Below, piece by piece: positions 31,223 through 39,612 of a DNA stretch of 64,000 nt. This stretch comes from Rhodosalinus sediminis (GTDB lineage: Bacteria > Pseudomonadota > Alphaproteobacteria > Rhodobacterales > Rhodobacteraceae): assembly GCF_003385555.1 (NCBI RefSeq), contig NZ_QOHR01000006.1:1-64000 (forward strand), in the 5' to 3' direction. Both the position numbers and the translations under genes were made by a program. How positions within the stretch are numbered: the stretch's first letter is position 1; every line of letters begins with the position of its first letter. A model generated the notes under the pieces. It saw only the letters and a list, made by a program, of their open reading frames with translations. It searched no databases and was not told where the DNA came from.

Positions 31223-32760
31223 CGCCCGGGCCCCAGCAGCAGCGCCTCGAGGCCCGCGCGCCGCGCGATATCCTCGAGCCCCACCGCGCGGAAGGTGGCG
31301 AGCGCATCCGCCAGATCGGGCAGATCGCCCGCGCGCCCCGCGCCGTAGAGCCGCATTGCTTCGAGGATCGCCTCGCCGAGGCGCCCGGCCTCGATCATGC
31401 GGGCGAGCCGGGCCGGCGGGGCGGCGGCGAAGCCACGCGCGACCGCCTCTGCGCGCGCGTCGGGCGCGGCGGCCCGCTCCGGCGTGCCGGCGGCGAGCGC
31501 GGCGAGGAAGCGGTCGCGCGCGCTTTCGGGCGTGACGCGCCGCGCGAGGCGCTCGTAGTCGGGCGACAGCAGCGCGGCCTCGAAGGCGACCTCGCGCGCG
31601 CGGCGTGAGAGCGGCAGCGTCGCCAGTTCGGCCGCGAAGAGCCGCGCGAAGGGCGCGCCCAGACCGGCCTCCCGCATCAGCGGCCAGGCGTCGCGCAGCG
31701 CGTGGCCCGCCGCCTCCGCGTCTCCCGCGGCGAGCGCCGCGTCCACCGCCTGCACCGCCGCGACCCGGGTCCAGAGACCGCCGGAGGCGGCCGGCGCGCG
31801 CGCCGTGTAGATGCCGAGCAGGCGGTTCTCCGAGACCGCGCCCACCCGCGCGAGCCGTTCCGCCGCGGCGATCTGCGCGCGCCAGCCCGCGTCCCCGTCG
31901 AGCGCCATGACCGCGAAGCGCCGCGCCAGCGCCGAGACGGGCAGGGGCGCGCCCACCGCCTCGCGCAGGCGCACCTCGAGCGGCGAGGGATCGGGGGAGG
32001 GCGGCAGCTCCGGCCCCTTCGCGCCGGAGGGGTCGAGGAACCGGGCGAGCAGGTCGCCCATCGGCTCGCCGATCGCCCCGAGCGCACGCGCCGCGTCCAG
32101 CGTCGAGGCCGCGGCCGCCCAGTCGCCCCCCCGCGCGAGGCAGAAGACGCGCGGCGCGAGATCCGGCGACAGCGTCATCTCCGCGCGGAGCGCCGCGCAG
32201 GGCGCCGACGCGTCGCCCAGCAGGAGCGAGAGGTCGAACCAGCGCGCGAAGAGCGCCGGTGTCGCGGCGCCCGCGCGCGCGACGAGCGCCTCGGCCGGGG
32301 CGACGGCGCCGAGCTCGGCCAGCGTGTCGAGCCGCGCGCGCAGGAGCCGCGCCTCGGGGCCGGCGCCGGCGGGCGGCAGCGCCTCGGCGAGCAGGAGCGC
32401 ATAAAGGAGCTCCTGCATCGCCGGCTGACGGGACACGCGCTGCGCCCCGACGAGGCGCACCAGATCCCCGGCGCGGCTTTCGGACCAGAGCGTCGGCGGA
32501 AAGCCGGTCACGCGCGGCGGGAGAAGCCCGACGGCGTCGGCGGCCGGTCCCTCGCGGAGCGGGCGCACGCGCACCTCCGGCACGCCGGCGCTGTCGGCCA
32601 CCGGCGGCGCACCCGCGCGCGGCGCGTCGCGCCCCTGCCGCTCCAGCCATTCGATCGCCGAGAGCGGCGCGCCCTCGCCGAGCTGCGCCCCGGCCGGCAG
32701 CGGCGCCAGCGCGAGCGCCGCGATCAGCGCGAGGCCGCGCGCGGCCCGCTCACTCCACAT
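31219..32760 (-). CDS. Ala-rich secreted protein of unknown function
   Basis: A 513-residue protein with a signal peptide (ARGLALIAALALAPLPAGAQ) and an Ala/Leu/Arg-rich mature part that looks wholly helical, with repeated helix pairs suggestive of TPR-like or alpha-solenoid folding. One possible disulfide pair is APCAAL and VFCLARG near the centre. I recognise no catalytic motif or named family. Its start lies inside the end of the preceding 49-codon gene (11-base overlap) and its stop overlaps xerD by four bases, so the three are tightly coupled. A periplasmic role related to envelope or division is only a guess from context. Confidence 0.75.
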   Translation of the reverse strand: MWSERAARGLALIAALALAPLPAGAQLGEGAPLSAIEWLERQGRDAPRAGAPPVADSAGVPEVRVRPLREGPAADAVGLLPPRVTGFPPTLWSESRAGDLVRLVGAQRVSRQPAMQELLYALLLAEALPPAGAGPEARLLRARLDTLAELGAVAPAEALVARAGAATPALFARWFDLSLLLGDASAPCAALRAEMTLSPDLAPRVFCLARGGDWAAAASTLDAARALGAIGEPMGDLLARFLDPSGAKGPELPPSPDPSPLEVRLREAVGAPLPVSALARRFAVMALDGDAGWRAQIAAAERLARVGAVSENRLLGIYTARAPAASGGLWTRVAAVQAVDAALAAGDAEAAGHALRDAWPLMREAGLGAPFARLFAAELATLPLSRRAREVAFEAALLSPDYERLARRVTPESARDRFLAALAAGTPERAAAPDARAEAVARGFAAAPPARLARMIEAGRLGEAILEAMRLYGAGRAGDLPDLADALATFRAVGLEDIARRAGLEALLLGPGR

Positions 32761-32899
32761 CGATCGCGACGGGCGCGCGCACTTCCTCGCGCGGGGCGGA
32801 GAAATCGGCGCCGAAATAGGGGCCGATGTAGGCATAGGCCACGAGCGCCACGGCGCCGAGCGCCGCGAGATAGACCAGCCACTTGAGGATCCGCCACAT
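32750..32899 (-). CDS. Small single-span membrane protein
   Basis: A 49-residue protein: MWRILKWLVYLAALGAVALVAYAYIGPYFG is one transmembrane helix, followed by a short acidic tail (SAPREEVRAPVAIDVE). The ATG at 32899 has AGGACAGG upstream; an in-frame extension to 32980 is less protein-like. It overlaps the following secreted-protein gene by 11 bases and diverges from aroK, so it is the first gene of the transcript leading to xerD. Function unknown; the coupling suggests an accessory or anchor role for the secreted partner. Confidence 0.65.
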   Translation of the reverse strand: MWRILKWLVYLAALGAVALVAYAYIGPYFGADFSAPREEVRAPVAIDVE

Positions 32900-33009
32900 C
32901 TTCGCCTGTCCTGCCCGTTTTCGCTTCTTATATACCGCCCGCCGTCCGAGTTCACGTCCTTCCACGCGAGCGATTGACATTTCCCGGCGGCCCGGCCGAC
33001 TTGGGGGCG

Positions 33010-33555
33010 ATGGGATGGCACCTCAAGAAGACCGTCGCGATGGTCGGCATGATGGGCGCGGGCAAGACGGCCGTGGGCCGCGTCGTCGCGCAGCGCCTCG
33101 GCGTGGCCTTCCTCGACTCCGACGCCGAGATCGAGCGCGCCGCGAACATGACCGTGGCCGAAATCTTCGCGCGCGACGGCGAGGGGTTCTTCCGCGCCAA
33201 GGAGACGCAGGTGCTGAGCCGGCTGCTCGACGGGCGGCCCTGCATCCTGTCCACCGGCGGGGGCGTGTTCCTCGCGGAGGCGAATCGCGCCGCCATCGCC
33301 GCGCGCGGCGTCGCCGTCTGGCTGAAGGTGCCCGCCGAGGTGCTCTGGGAGCGGGTGCGCCACGGCGAGGGCCGGCCCCTCCTCGCCACGCCCGATCCGC
33401 GCGCGACGCTGGAGCGTCTTCTCGCCGAGCGCGCGCCGGTCTATGCGAGGGCCGAGCTGACCGTGGAGGCCGGCCCCGGCTGCAGCGTCGAGGCGACGGC
33501 CGAGCGGGTGATCGCCGCGCTTCTGACGCGGCCCGACGTGCTGGAGGCGCGATGA
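33010..33555 (+). CDS. aroK: Shikimate kinase
   Basis: A 181-residue cytoplasmic P-loop kinase phosphorylating shikimate in the aromatic amino acid pathway. The Walker A motif is GMMGAGKTAVG; substrate-binding DSDAEIE, the GEGFFRAKE region, STGGGVFL and the lid Arg in HGEGRPLL are all present. The ATG at 33010 follows TTGGGGGCG; a TTG 36 bases earlier is possible but adds residues not usual for the family. The stop overlaps the aroB start (ATGA at 33552), so the two are translationally coupled. Confidence 0.92.
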   Translation: MGWHLKKTVAMVGMMGAGKTAVGRVVAQRLGVAFLDSDAEIERAANMTVAEIFARDGEGFFRAKETQVLSRLLDGRPCILSTGGGVFLAEANRAAIAARGVAVWLKVPAEVLWERVRHGEGRPLLATPDPRATLERLLAERAPVYARAELTVEAGPGCSVEATAERVIAALLTRPDVLEAR

Positions 33556-34667
33556 CCATCGAAACCGTGCATGTCGCGCTTGGCGCGCGCAGCTACGACA
33601 TCCGTATCGGCGTCGGGCTCCTCGCCCGCGCGGGCGAGGAGATCGCGCCGCTCCTCGCGCGGCCGCGCGTCTGGATCCTCGCCGACGCGGCGGTGGCCGA
33701 GCGCCACGGCGCGACGCTGTCCGCCGGGCTGGAGGCCGCGGGGATCGCCGCGCGCACGCTCGCCGTGCCGCCGGGCGAGGCCAGCAAGAGCTGGGACCGC
33801 CTGCGCGAGGTGGTCGAATGGCTGCTCGCCGAGCGGGTGGAGCGGCGCGACGTGGTGATCGCGCTCGGCGGGGGCGTGATCGGCGATCTGGTGGGCTTCG
33901 CCGCCGCGATCCTGCGCCGCGGCGTGCGCTTCGTGCAGGTGCCGACGACGCTTTTGGCGCAGGTCGACAGCTCCGTGGGCGGCAAGACCGGGATCAACAC
34001 GGCGCAGGGCAAGAACCTCGTCGGCGCCTTCCATCAGCCGAGCCGCGTGCTCGCCGATATCGAGGCGCTCGAGACGCTGCCGCCGCGCGATCTGCTGGCG
34101 GGCTACGGCGAGGTGGCGAAATACGGGCTGCTGGGCGACGCGGATTTCTTCGCGTGGCTCGAGGCGACGGGCCCGGCCCTCGCCGCCGGCGACGCGGATG
34201 CGCGGGTGGAGGCGGTGCGTCGCTCCTGCGCGATGAAGGCCGGGATCGTCGCGCGCGACGAGACCGAGCAGGGCGAGCGCGCGCTGCTGAACCTCGGGCA
34301 CACCTTCGGCCACGCGCTCGAGGCGGCGACGGGCTATTCCGACCGCCTCTTGCACGGCGAGGGGGTCGCGGCGGGCTGCACGCTGGCCTTCGAGCTTTCC
34401 GCGCGGCTCGGGCTCTGTCCGCAGGAGGACCCCTCGCGCGTGCGCGCGCATTTCCGCGCGATGGGTATGGTGACCGACCTCGCCGACATCCCCGGGCCGC
34501 TGCCGGACGCCGGGGGGCTGATCGCGCTGATGGCGCAGGACAAGAAGGTTATGGACGGGCGGCTGCGCTTCGTCCTCGCGCGGGGGATCGGGGAGGCCTT
34601 CGTGGCCGAGGACGTGCCCGAGGCCGACCTGCGCGCCGTGCTGGAGGCCGCGCTCGCCGCGCGCTGA
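33552..34667 (+). CDS. aroB: 3-dehydroquinate synthase
   Basis: A 371-residue NAD- and metal-dependent enzyme that cyclises DAHP to 3-dehydroquinate, the second step of the shikimate pathway. The NAD-binding VIALGGGVIGDLVGFAA, the substrate region VPTTLLAQVDSSVGGKTGIN, AGYGEVAKYGLL with a metal-ligand glutamate, and the LNLGHTFGHALE and HGEGVAAG metal-ligand histidines are intact. Coupled to aroK by a 4-base overlap. The 293 bases after it, up to the convergent protease gene, show no gene or clear terminator. Confidence 0.95.
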   Translation: MTIETVHVALGARSYDIRIGVGLLARAGEEIAPLLARPRVWILADAAVAERHGATLSAGLEAAGIAARTLAVPPGEASKSWDRLREVVEWLLAERVERRDVVIALGGGVIGDLVGFAAAILRRGVRFVQVPTTLLAQVDSSVGGKTGINTAQGKNLVGAFHQPSRVLADIEALETLPPRDLLAGYGEVAKYGLLGDADFFAWLEATGPALAAGDADARVEAVRRSCAMKAGIVARDETEQGERALLNLGHTFGHALEAATGYSDRLLHGEGVAAGCTLAFELSARLGLCPQEDPSRVRAHFRAMGMVTDLADIPGPLPDAGGLIALMAQDKKVMDGRLRFVLARGIGEAFVAEDVPEADLRAVLEAALAAR

Positions 34668-34960
34668 GGCGGGGGGGCCGCAGGCCGCACGGGCAGGGCG
34701 GGTCCGCCGGTCCCGGCGGCCGTGGATGAGAGCCGGGCGAGCGGCTCCTGTTCGGGATCTCGGCGGTGGTCTCGCAGGCCGCCCGGAGCGATCGGGGGCA
34801 GAGACCGCTGGCCGCCGCCTCAGTGCGCGACGTCGCGCAGCAGAGGCACAGGCGTCGTGAAGGGCGCGGTTCGGACCGTGGGTCGCACCGGCCGGAGCGG
34901 GGCGCGCGATTTGGGTTTGGCCGAGCCGGGGCGGGAGGACCGGGCCGTCGCGGCTAACGC

Positions 34961-36043
34961 TCAGCGGCCGCGGCGGCCGTTCAGGACCATGAGCTCGCCG
35001 AGGTTCTCGCGCGTGACGTAGCCGATGAGGTAGCCGCCCTCGCGCACCACGGCGACCGCCGGCGCGTTCTGGCGGTGCATCGCATCGAAGACCGTCTCGA
35101 GCCCGGTGGCGAGGCTGACGGCCGGGATGTCGGTCTGCATGACCTCGGTGACACGTCGGGTGGCGTGGCCCTCCGCACTTTCCTGAAAGATGGCGTTGCG
35201 CGTGAGCACGCCGAGGAGCCGCCCCTCAGCGTCGAGCACCGGAAATTCGCCCTGCGTGGTGCGGATGAGCGCCTTGCCGGCAGCGCCCACCGTGTCCTCG
35301 GGCGAGAGGCTGTCGAAGGTGGTGATCATCGCGTCGCGCGCCTGCATGCGGCGGGCGAGATCGCGCATGGCCACGTCGTTGCTCTCCGCGCCCGCGGCGA
35401 TGAAGACGAAGAAGGCGATCAGCAGGAGCACCGGGTTGCCGCCGACGAGGCCGAGAAGGCCGAGCCCGAAGGCCAGCGCCTGCCCGGCGTAGGCGGCGAT
35501 GCGGGTGGCCTGCACCCGGTCGGTGACGGCGGAGAGCGCGGCGCGCAGGACCCGCCCGCCGTCCATCGGGAAGGCCGGCAGCAGGTTGAAGACCGCGATG
35601 AAGAGGTTCACCGCGGCGAGCCGGGCGAGGAAGCTCGCCTCCGGATCGGCGAGGTTCTCGAGCGAGGCGGCCCAGGTCTCGGCCCCGAGGATCAGCACGA
35701 GCGCGGCCCAGATCACCACGTTGACCGCCGGGCCGGCGAGGGCGACGAGGATCTCCTGCCCGGGCTTCTCGGGCATCGCCTCCAGCCGGGCGAGCCCGCC
35801 GATGGGCAGGAGCGTCACGTCCGGCGTGCGGATGCCGTAGCGGCGCGCGGTGAGCGCGTGGCCGAACTCATGCGCGACGACGCAGGCGAAGAGCGCGCCC
35901 ACGAAGAGGATGTTCTCGACCGCCGCCGGCCAGCCGCCGTCGGCCCAGGCCACGAGCCCCACCCAGAGGAGGAGCAGGAAGAAGGTGGCGTGCACCCGGA
36001 GTTCGGAGCCGAAGAGCCGACCGATGGAGAAGGACCATGTCAT
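34961..36043 (-). CDS. Site-2-type zinc metalloprotease with CBS domains
   Basis: A 360-residue M50B-like intramembrane protease. HEFGH (58-62) supplies two zinc ligands and the catalytic Glu, and NLLPAFPMDGGR supplies the third ligand. About six transmembrane segments are followed by a C-terminal pair of CBS domains (DAMITTFDSLSPEDTV..., VMQTDIPAVSLATGL...), which usually sense adenine nucleotides. Substrate unknown; relatives cleave membrane-bound regulators. The start at 36043 gives the family N-terminus WSFSIGRLFGSELRVH. A dispersed repeat (copy C) separates it from ssb upstream. Confidence 0.87.
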   Translation of the reverse strand: MTWSFSIGRLFGSELRVHATFFLLLLWVGLVAWADGGWPAAVENILFVGALFACVVAHEFGHALTARRYGIRTPDVTLLPIGGLARLEAMPEKPGQEILVALAGPAVNVVIWAALVLILGAETWAASLENLADPEASFLARLAAVNLFIAVFNLLPAFPMDGGRVLRAALSAVTDRVQATRIAAYAGQALAFGLGLLGLVGGNPVLLLIAFFVFIAAGAESNDVAMRDLARRMQARDAMITTFDSLSPEDTVGAAGKALIRTTQGEFPVLDAEGRLLGVLTRNAIFQESAEGHATRRVTEVMQTDIPAVSLATGLETVFDAMHRQNAPAVAVVREGGYLIGYVTRENLGELMVLNGRRGR

Positions 36044-36092
36044 GCGGATGATCTAGGCACGCGCGGGGGCGAAGCAAAGGGCCCGGCGGCGG

Positions 36093-36171
36093 GGGAGGGG
36101 GGCTGTCTGCCCCCCTCTTGGCCTGCGGCCAATTCACCTCCCGAGAGTATTTGCGCCAAGATGATGGGGCG
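36093..36171 (+). repeat. Dispersed hairpin repeat, copy C
   Basis: Nearly the same sequence as copy B and in the same orientation on the plus strand, although the flanking genes (ssb and the M50 protease) are on the minus strand. The first hairpin is GGGGGGCTGTCTGCCCCCC, the second TTGGCC-TGC-GGCCAA, followed by ATTCACCTCCCGAG and AGTATTTGCGCCAAGATGATGGGG. Orientation is therefore not tied to direction of transcription. Confidence 0.75.
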
Positions 36172-36189
36172 CCGGGCCGGCGCGGGCGT

Positions 36190-36669
36190 TCAGAAGGGGA
36201 TTTCGTCGTCGTAGTCGCGCCCGCCGCCGCCGCCGCCCGAGGGGCCGCCGCCGCCGTAGCCGCCGTCGTCCGGCGGGCCGACGTAGCCGCCGCCACCGCC
36301 GCCGCCCCCGCCGCCGTCGCGGCTGTCGAGGAAGGTCATCTCGCCCGCGTAGGGGCGCAGGACGACCTCGGTCGAGTAGCGGTCCTGCCCGGACTGGTCC
36401 TGCCACTTGCGGGTCTCGAGCTTGCCCTCGAGATAGACCTTGGAGCCCTTGCGCAGGTATTGCTCGGCGAGGCGCACGAGCGCCTCGTTGAAGATGGCGA
36501 CGCTGTGCCACTCGGTCTTCTCGCGGCGCTCGCCCGTGTTGCGGTCGCGCCATGTCTCGGAGGTGGCGACGCGCAGGTTGCAGACCTTGCCGCCGTTCTG
36601 GAAGGTCCGCACCTCCGGGTCGCGGCCGAGATTGCCGATCAGGATGACCTTGTTCACCGAGCCTGCCAT
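36190..36669 (-). CDS. ssb: Single-stranded DNA-binding protein
   Basis: A 159-residue SSB that coats single-stranded DNA during replication, recombination and repair. The OB fold begins [21 protein letters not shown] and contains [13 protein letters not shown] and [16 protein letters not shown] Gly-rich disordered linker with runs of up to ten Gly leads to the acidic tip DYDDEIPF that recruits partner proteins. The ATG at 36669 has CGGAGGGA upstream. The homopolymeric glycine codons make this linker the most repetitive coding stretch in the region and a likely site of length variation. Confidence 0.95.
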   Translation of the reverse strand: MAGSVNKVILIGNLGRDPEVRTFQNGGKVCNLRVATSETWRDRNTGERREKTEWHSVAIFNEALVRLAEQYLRKGSKVYLEGKLETRKWQDQSGQDRYSTEVVLRPYAGEMTFLDSRDGGGGGGGGGGYVGPPDDGGYGGGGPSGGGGGGRDYDDEIPF

Positions 36670-36793
36670 TGCGTCCCTCCGAGCCTTTCGCTCTCTTACA
36701 TCACCGCGTCGTGGTGAAGAAAACCCTAAAACGCGTGACTGGCGCCGCGGGCGGGGGTGCGGTAGAATAGAGGGCCCACGCCGGGAGGACCGC

Positions 36794-37381
36794 ATGCTCT
36801 CGCTTCATGCCCCGCTCGCCGTCGCCGCGCTCGCCCTGCCGGGGGTGGCCGCGGCGGACGTTCTGTCGTCCAAGAGCCGGGCGCATCTCTTTCGCTCGCA
36901 GACCGAGGTGCTCGACAGCCGGGCGGCCGAGCAGTACCGCGGCTCGGTCCGCCTGCAGCCGCCCCGGGCGGAGGTGCCGCCGAAGCCGGGGACGGGGACG
37001 GCCGTCGACGGGCGCGCCGCCGGCGCATGGGCGGGCGTGGCGCGCGAAGTGGCGCGGCGCCACGGCGTGCCGGAGGCGCTTTTCCTGCGGTTGGTGCAGC
37101 GGGAATCGGCCTGGAACCCGCGGGCCGTGTCGCACAAGGGCGCGCGGGGGCTCGCGCAGCTGATGCCGGCGACGGCGCGGGAGCTCGGCGTCGATCCGGA
37201 CGACCCGCGCGCCAATCTCGAGGGCGGCGCGCGCTATCTCGCGGCGCAGTACCGCGCCTTCCGCGACTGGCGCCTCGCGCTCGCGGCCTACAACGCGGGG
37301 CCGGAGGCGGTGCGCCGGCACGGCGGGGTGCCCCCTTACGCGGAGACGCAGGCCTACGTGCGCGCGATCCTCGGGCGGTGA
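36794..37381 (+). CDS. Lytic transglycosylase (SLT family)
   Basis: A 195-residue periplasmic murein hydrolase that cleaves the MurNAc-GlcNAc bond. A signal peptide ([18 protein letters not shown]) is followed by a variable Pro-rich linker, then the SLT domain with the catalytic Glu in [34 protein letters not shown], and [18 protein letters not shown]. The start at 36794 has GGGAGGACC upstream. A probable -10 (TAGAAT, 36763-36768) lies close by. It diverges from ssb and converges with the peptide transporter operon. Confidence 0.88.
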   Translation: MLSLHAPLAVAALALPGVAAADVLSSKSRAHLFRSQTEVLDSRAAEQYRGSVRLQPPRAEVPPKPGTGTAVDGRAAGAWAGVAREVARRHGVPEALFLRLVQRESAWNPRAVSHKGARGLAQLMPATARELGVDPDDPRANLEGGARYLAAQYRAFRDWRLALAAYNAGPEAVRRHGGVPPYAETQAYVRAILGR

Positions 37382-37411
37382 GCGCGGCGCGGTGCGGCCG
37401 CGCCGGCCGGA

Positions 37412-39496
37412 TCACTCCGCCGCGATCTTGATCACCGGCTCCATGCCCTCGAAGTCGGCGGCCGAGAGGTGACATTTCACCTGATGGCCCGAGGCGAGGG
37501 TGACCATCGGCGGCACCTCCGTCTCGCACTTGTTGCCGGGCACCTTCGACTTCCAGCGGCAGCGCGTCTGGAAGGGGCAGCCCGAGGGCGGGTTCATCGC
37601 CGAGGGAATGTCGCCCTCGAGCAGGATGCGCGTCTTTTCGACGTGGGTGTCGGCGATGGGCACCGCGGAGAGGAGCGCCTCGGTGTAGGGGTGATAGGGC
37701 GGCGCGAAGACCTGCTCGGTCGTGCCGATCTCGACCACGTGCCCGAGATACATGACCATCACCCGGTCCGAGAGGTAGCGCACGATGGAGAGGTCGTGCG
37801 CGATGAAGAGAAGCGTCGTCTTCTGCTCGCGCTGGATTTCCATCAGGAGGTCGGTGACGGCGGCCTGCACGCTGACGTCGAGGGCCGAGACCGGCTCGTC
37901 CGCGACCACGACGCGCGCGCCGCCGGCGAAGGCGCGGGCGATGCCCACGCGCTGCTTCTGGCCGCCGGAGAGCTGGCGCGGCATGCGGTCGGCGAATTCG
38001 CGCGGGAGCTTCACGAGGTCGAGAAGCTCGAGCATCTTGTCGCGCCGGTCGGCCTCCGTCTCTCCGTAGTCGAAGACCTCGAGCGCGCGGATGATCTGCC
38101 GGCCCACGGTCATCGAGGGATTCAGCGTGTCGAAGGGGTTCTGAAAGACCATCTGGATGTCGGCGATGGTCTGGGTGTCGCGCTCCTGAATCGGGATGTG
38201 CTCGATCGAATTGTTGTCGAGGGTGATGGTGCCGTCGGTCGCGGTCTCGAGGCCCATCAGAACCTTGGCGAAGGTGGACTTGCCGCAGCCCGATTCGCCC
38301 ACGATGGCGAGCGTCTCGGATTCGCGCGCCTCGAAGCTGAGCGTCTCGTTGGCCTTGACCACCCGCTTTTCGCCGCCGCCGAAGAGGGCGTTGGCGGCGA
38401 CCTCGTAGTATTTCTTCAGGTCCTCGGACTTGAGCACGACGCGGCCCGCCTCGGGCTTCTCGCGGTGCTCCTCGGGGATGAGGGGCTTGTCCCAGTCGAT
38501 CTCGCGCCAGCGCAGGCACCGGGTCTCGTGCGTGCCGGAGGCGTCCACGTCCTCCATGTAGATGTGGCCCTGATCGCAGACGCCCGCGCGGAAGTAGTCG
38601 CAGCGCGGGCCGAAGTTGCAGCCCGGCGGGCGCTCGTGCGGGAGCGGGAAGTTGCCGGGGATCGCCTTGAGCGGGCGCTCGGTCTTGTCCGCGCCGGGCA
38701 GCGGGATCGAGCGGAAGAGCGCCTGCGTGTAGGGATGGCGCATCTTGTTGAAGACGGTCTCGATGTCGCCGCGCTCCACCGCCTCGCCGGAGTACATCAC
38801 GCAGATGCGGTCGCAGGTCTCGAGCACGAGGCCGAGGTTGTGGCTGATGAAGAGCATCGAGGTGCCGTACTTGCGCCCGAGATCCTTCACCAGATCGACG
38901 ACCGCGGCCTCGACCGTGACGTCGAGCGCGGTGGTCGGCTCGTCGAGGATCAGGAGCGAGGGCTTCGACATGAGCGCCATGGCGATGACGATGCGCTGCT
39001 GCTGCCCGCCCGAGAGCTGGTGCGGGTAGCTCTTCATGATGCGCTCGGGGTCGGGCAGCTTCACGTCGCCCACCACCTCGAGCGCGCGCGCCCAGGCGTC
39101 GCTCTCGGAGAGCCCCTCGTGGATCATCGGCACTTCGATAAGCTGGCGGCCGATCTTCATCGCCGGGTTCAGCGAGGCCATCGGCTCCTGGTAGATCATC
39201 GCGATCTCCTTGCCGCGGATCTGGCGGAGCTCGTCCTGGCTCATCGCGCCGAGGTCGCGGCCCTTGTAGGTGATCGAGCCGCCGACGATCTTTCCGTTCA
39301 CGCCGAGGTCCTGCATCACGCCGAGCGCGACGGTGGACTTGCCGCAGCCCGATTCGCCCACGAGGCCGACGGCCTCCCCGGGTTGCACGGTGACCGAGAA
39401 ATCCATCACGGCCGGGATCTCGCGCAGCCGGGTGAAGAAGCTGATGGAGAGGCGGTCGATCTCGAGGATCGGGCCGTCGTGGTCCCAGTGTTCCAT
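37412..39496 (-). CDS. Fused ATPase of peptide-type ABC importer
   Basis: A 694-residue fusion of two ABC ATPases of the DppD/DppF type that power peptide import. First domain: Walker A GESGCGKSTVAL, signature LSGGQQQR, Walker B LLILDEPTTALDV. Second domain: GESGCGKSTFAK, LSGGQKQRVGIARA, VVVADEPVSALDV. Each is followed by the oligopeptide C-terminal element with clustered cysteines (FGPRCDYFRAGVCDQG; CPFQTRCRWKSK), which in relatives can hold an iron-sulfur cluster or structural site. The start at 39496 has AAAGGGAGAG upstream. Last gene of the operon, after a 116-base gap with a partial repeat. Confidence 0.9.
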   Translation of the reverse strand: MEHWDHDGPILEIDRLSISFFTRLREIPAVMDFSVTVQPGEAVGLVGESGCGKSTVALGVMQDLGVNGKIVGGSITYKGRDLGAMSQDELRQIRGKEIAMIYQEPMASLNPAMKIGRQLIEVPMIHEGLSESDAWARALEVVGDVKLPDPERIMKSYPHQLSGGQQQRIVIAMALMSKPSLLILDEPTTALDVTVEAAVVDLVKDLGRKYGTSMLFISHNLGLVLETCDRICVMYSGEAVERGDIETVFNKMRHPYTQALFRSIPLPGADKTERPLKAIPGNFPLPHERPPGCNFGPRCDYFRAGVCDQGHIYMEDVDASGTHETRCLRWREIDWDKPLIPEEHREKPEAGRVVLKSEDLKKYYEVAANALFGGGEKRVVKANETLSFEARESETLAIVGESGCGKSTFAKVLMGLETATDGTITLDNNSIEHIPIQERDTQTIADIQMVFQNPFDTLNPSMTVGRQIIRALEVFDYGETEADRRDKMLELLDLVKLPREFADRMPRQLSGGQKQRVGIARAFAGGARVVVADEPVSALDVSVQAAVTDLLMEIQREQKTTLLFIAHDLSIVRYLSDRVMVMYLGHVVEIGTTEQVFAPPYHPYTEALLSAVPIADTHVEKTRILLEGDIPSAMNPPSGCPFQTRCRWKSKVPGNKCETEVPPMVTLASGHQVKCHLSAADFEGMEPVIKIAAE

Positions 39497-39540
39497 GGCG
39501 CTCTCCCTTTCGGAGCGGTTGATCCGGTGGCCGGTGCGGG

Positions 39541-39607
39541 ACCGGGGGCGCTGCCCCCGGACCCCCGGGATATTTTCATCCAAGAAGAAGCGGGGGACGC
39601 GTCCCCC
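39541..39607 (+). repeat. Dispersed repeat, variant copy D
   Basis: A shorter relative of copies A-C. It keeps a CCGGGGGC-GCT-GCCCCCGG hairpin (39542-39560) and the CCCGGGATATTTTCATCCAAG and AAGAAG block, but lacks the TTGGCC hairpin. A second hairpin GGGGGAC-GC-GTCCCCC (39592-39607) follows. It lies inside the importer operon, between the permease and ATPase genes, so it cannot be a fully efficient terminator there. Confidence 0.6.
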
Positions 39608-39612
39608 GGGCG

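Noticed and set aside
34668-34960. A small gene in the spacer after aroB
   Set aside because: Open frames here give low-quality Arg/Gly-rich translations without ribosome-binding sites. I see nothing supportable in these 293 bases.
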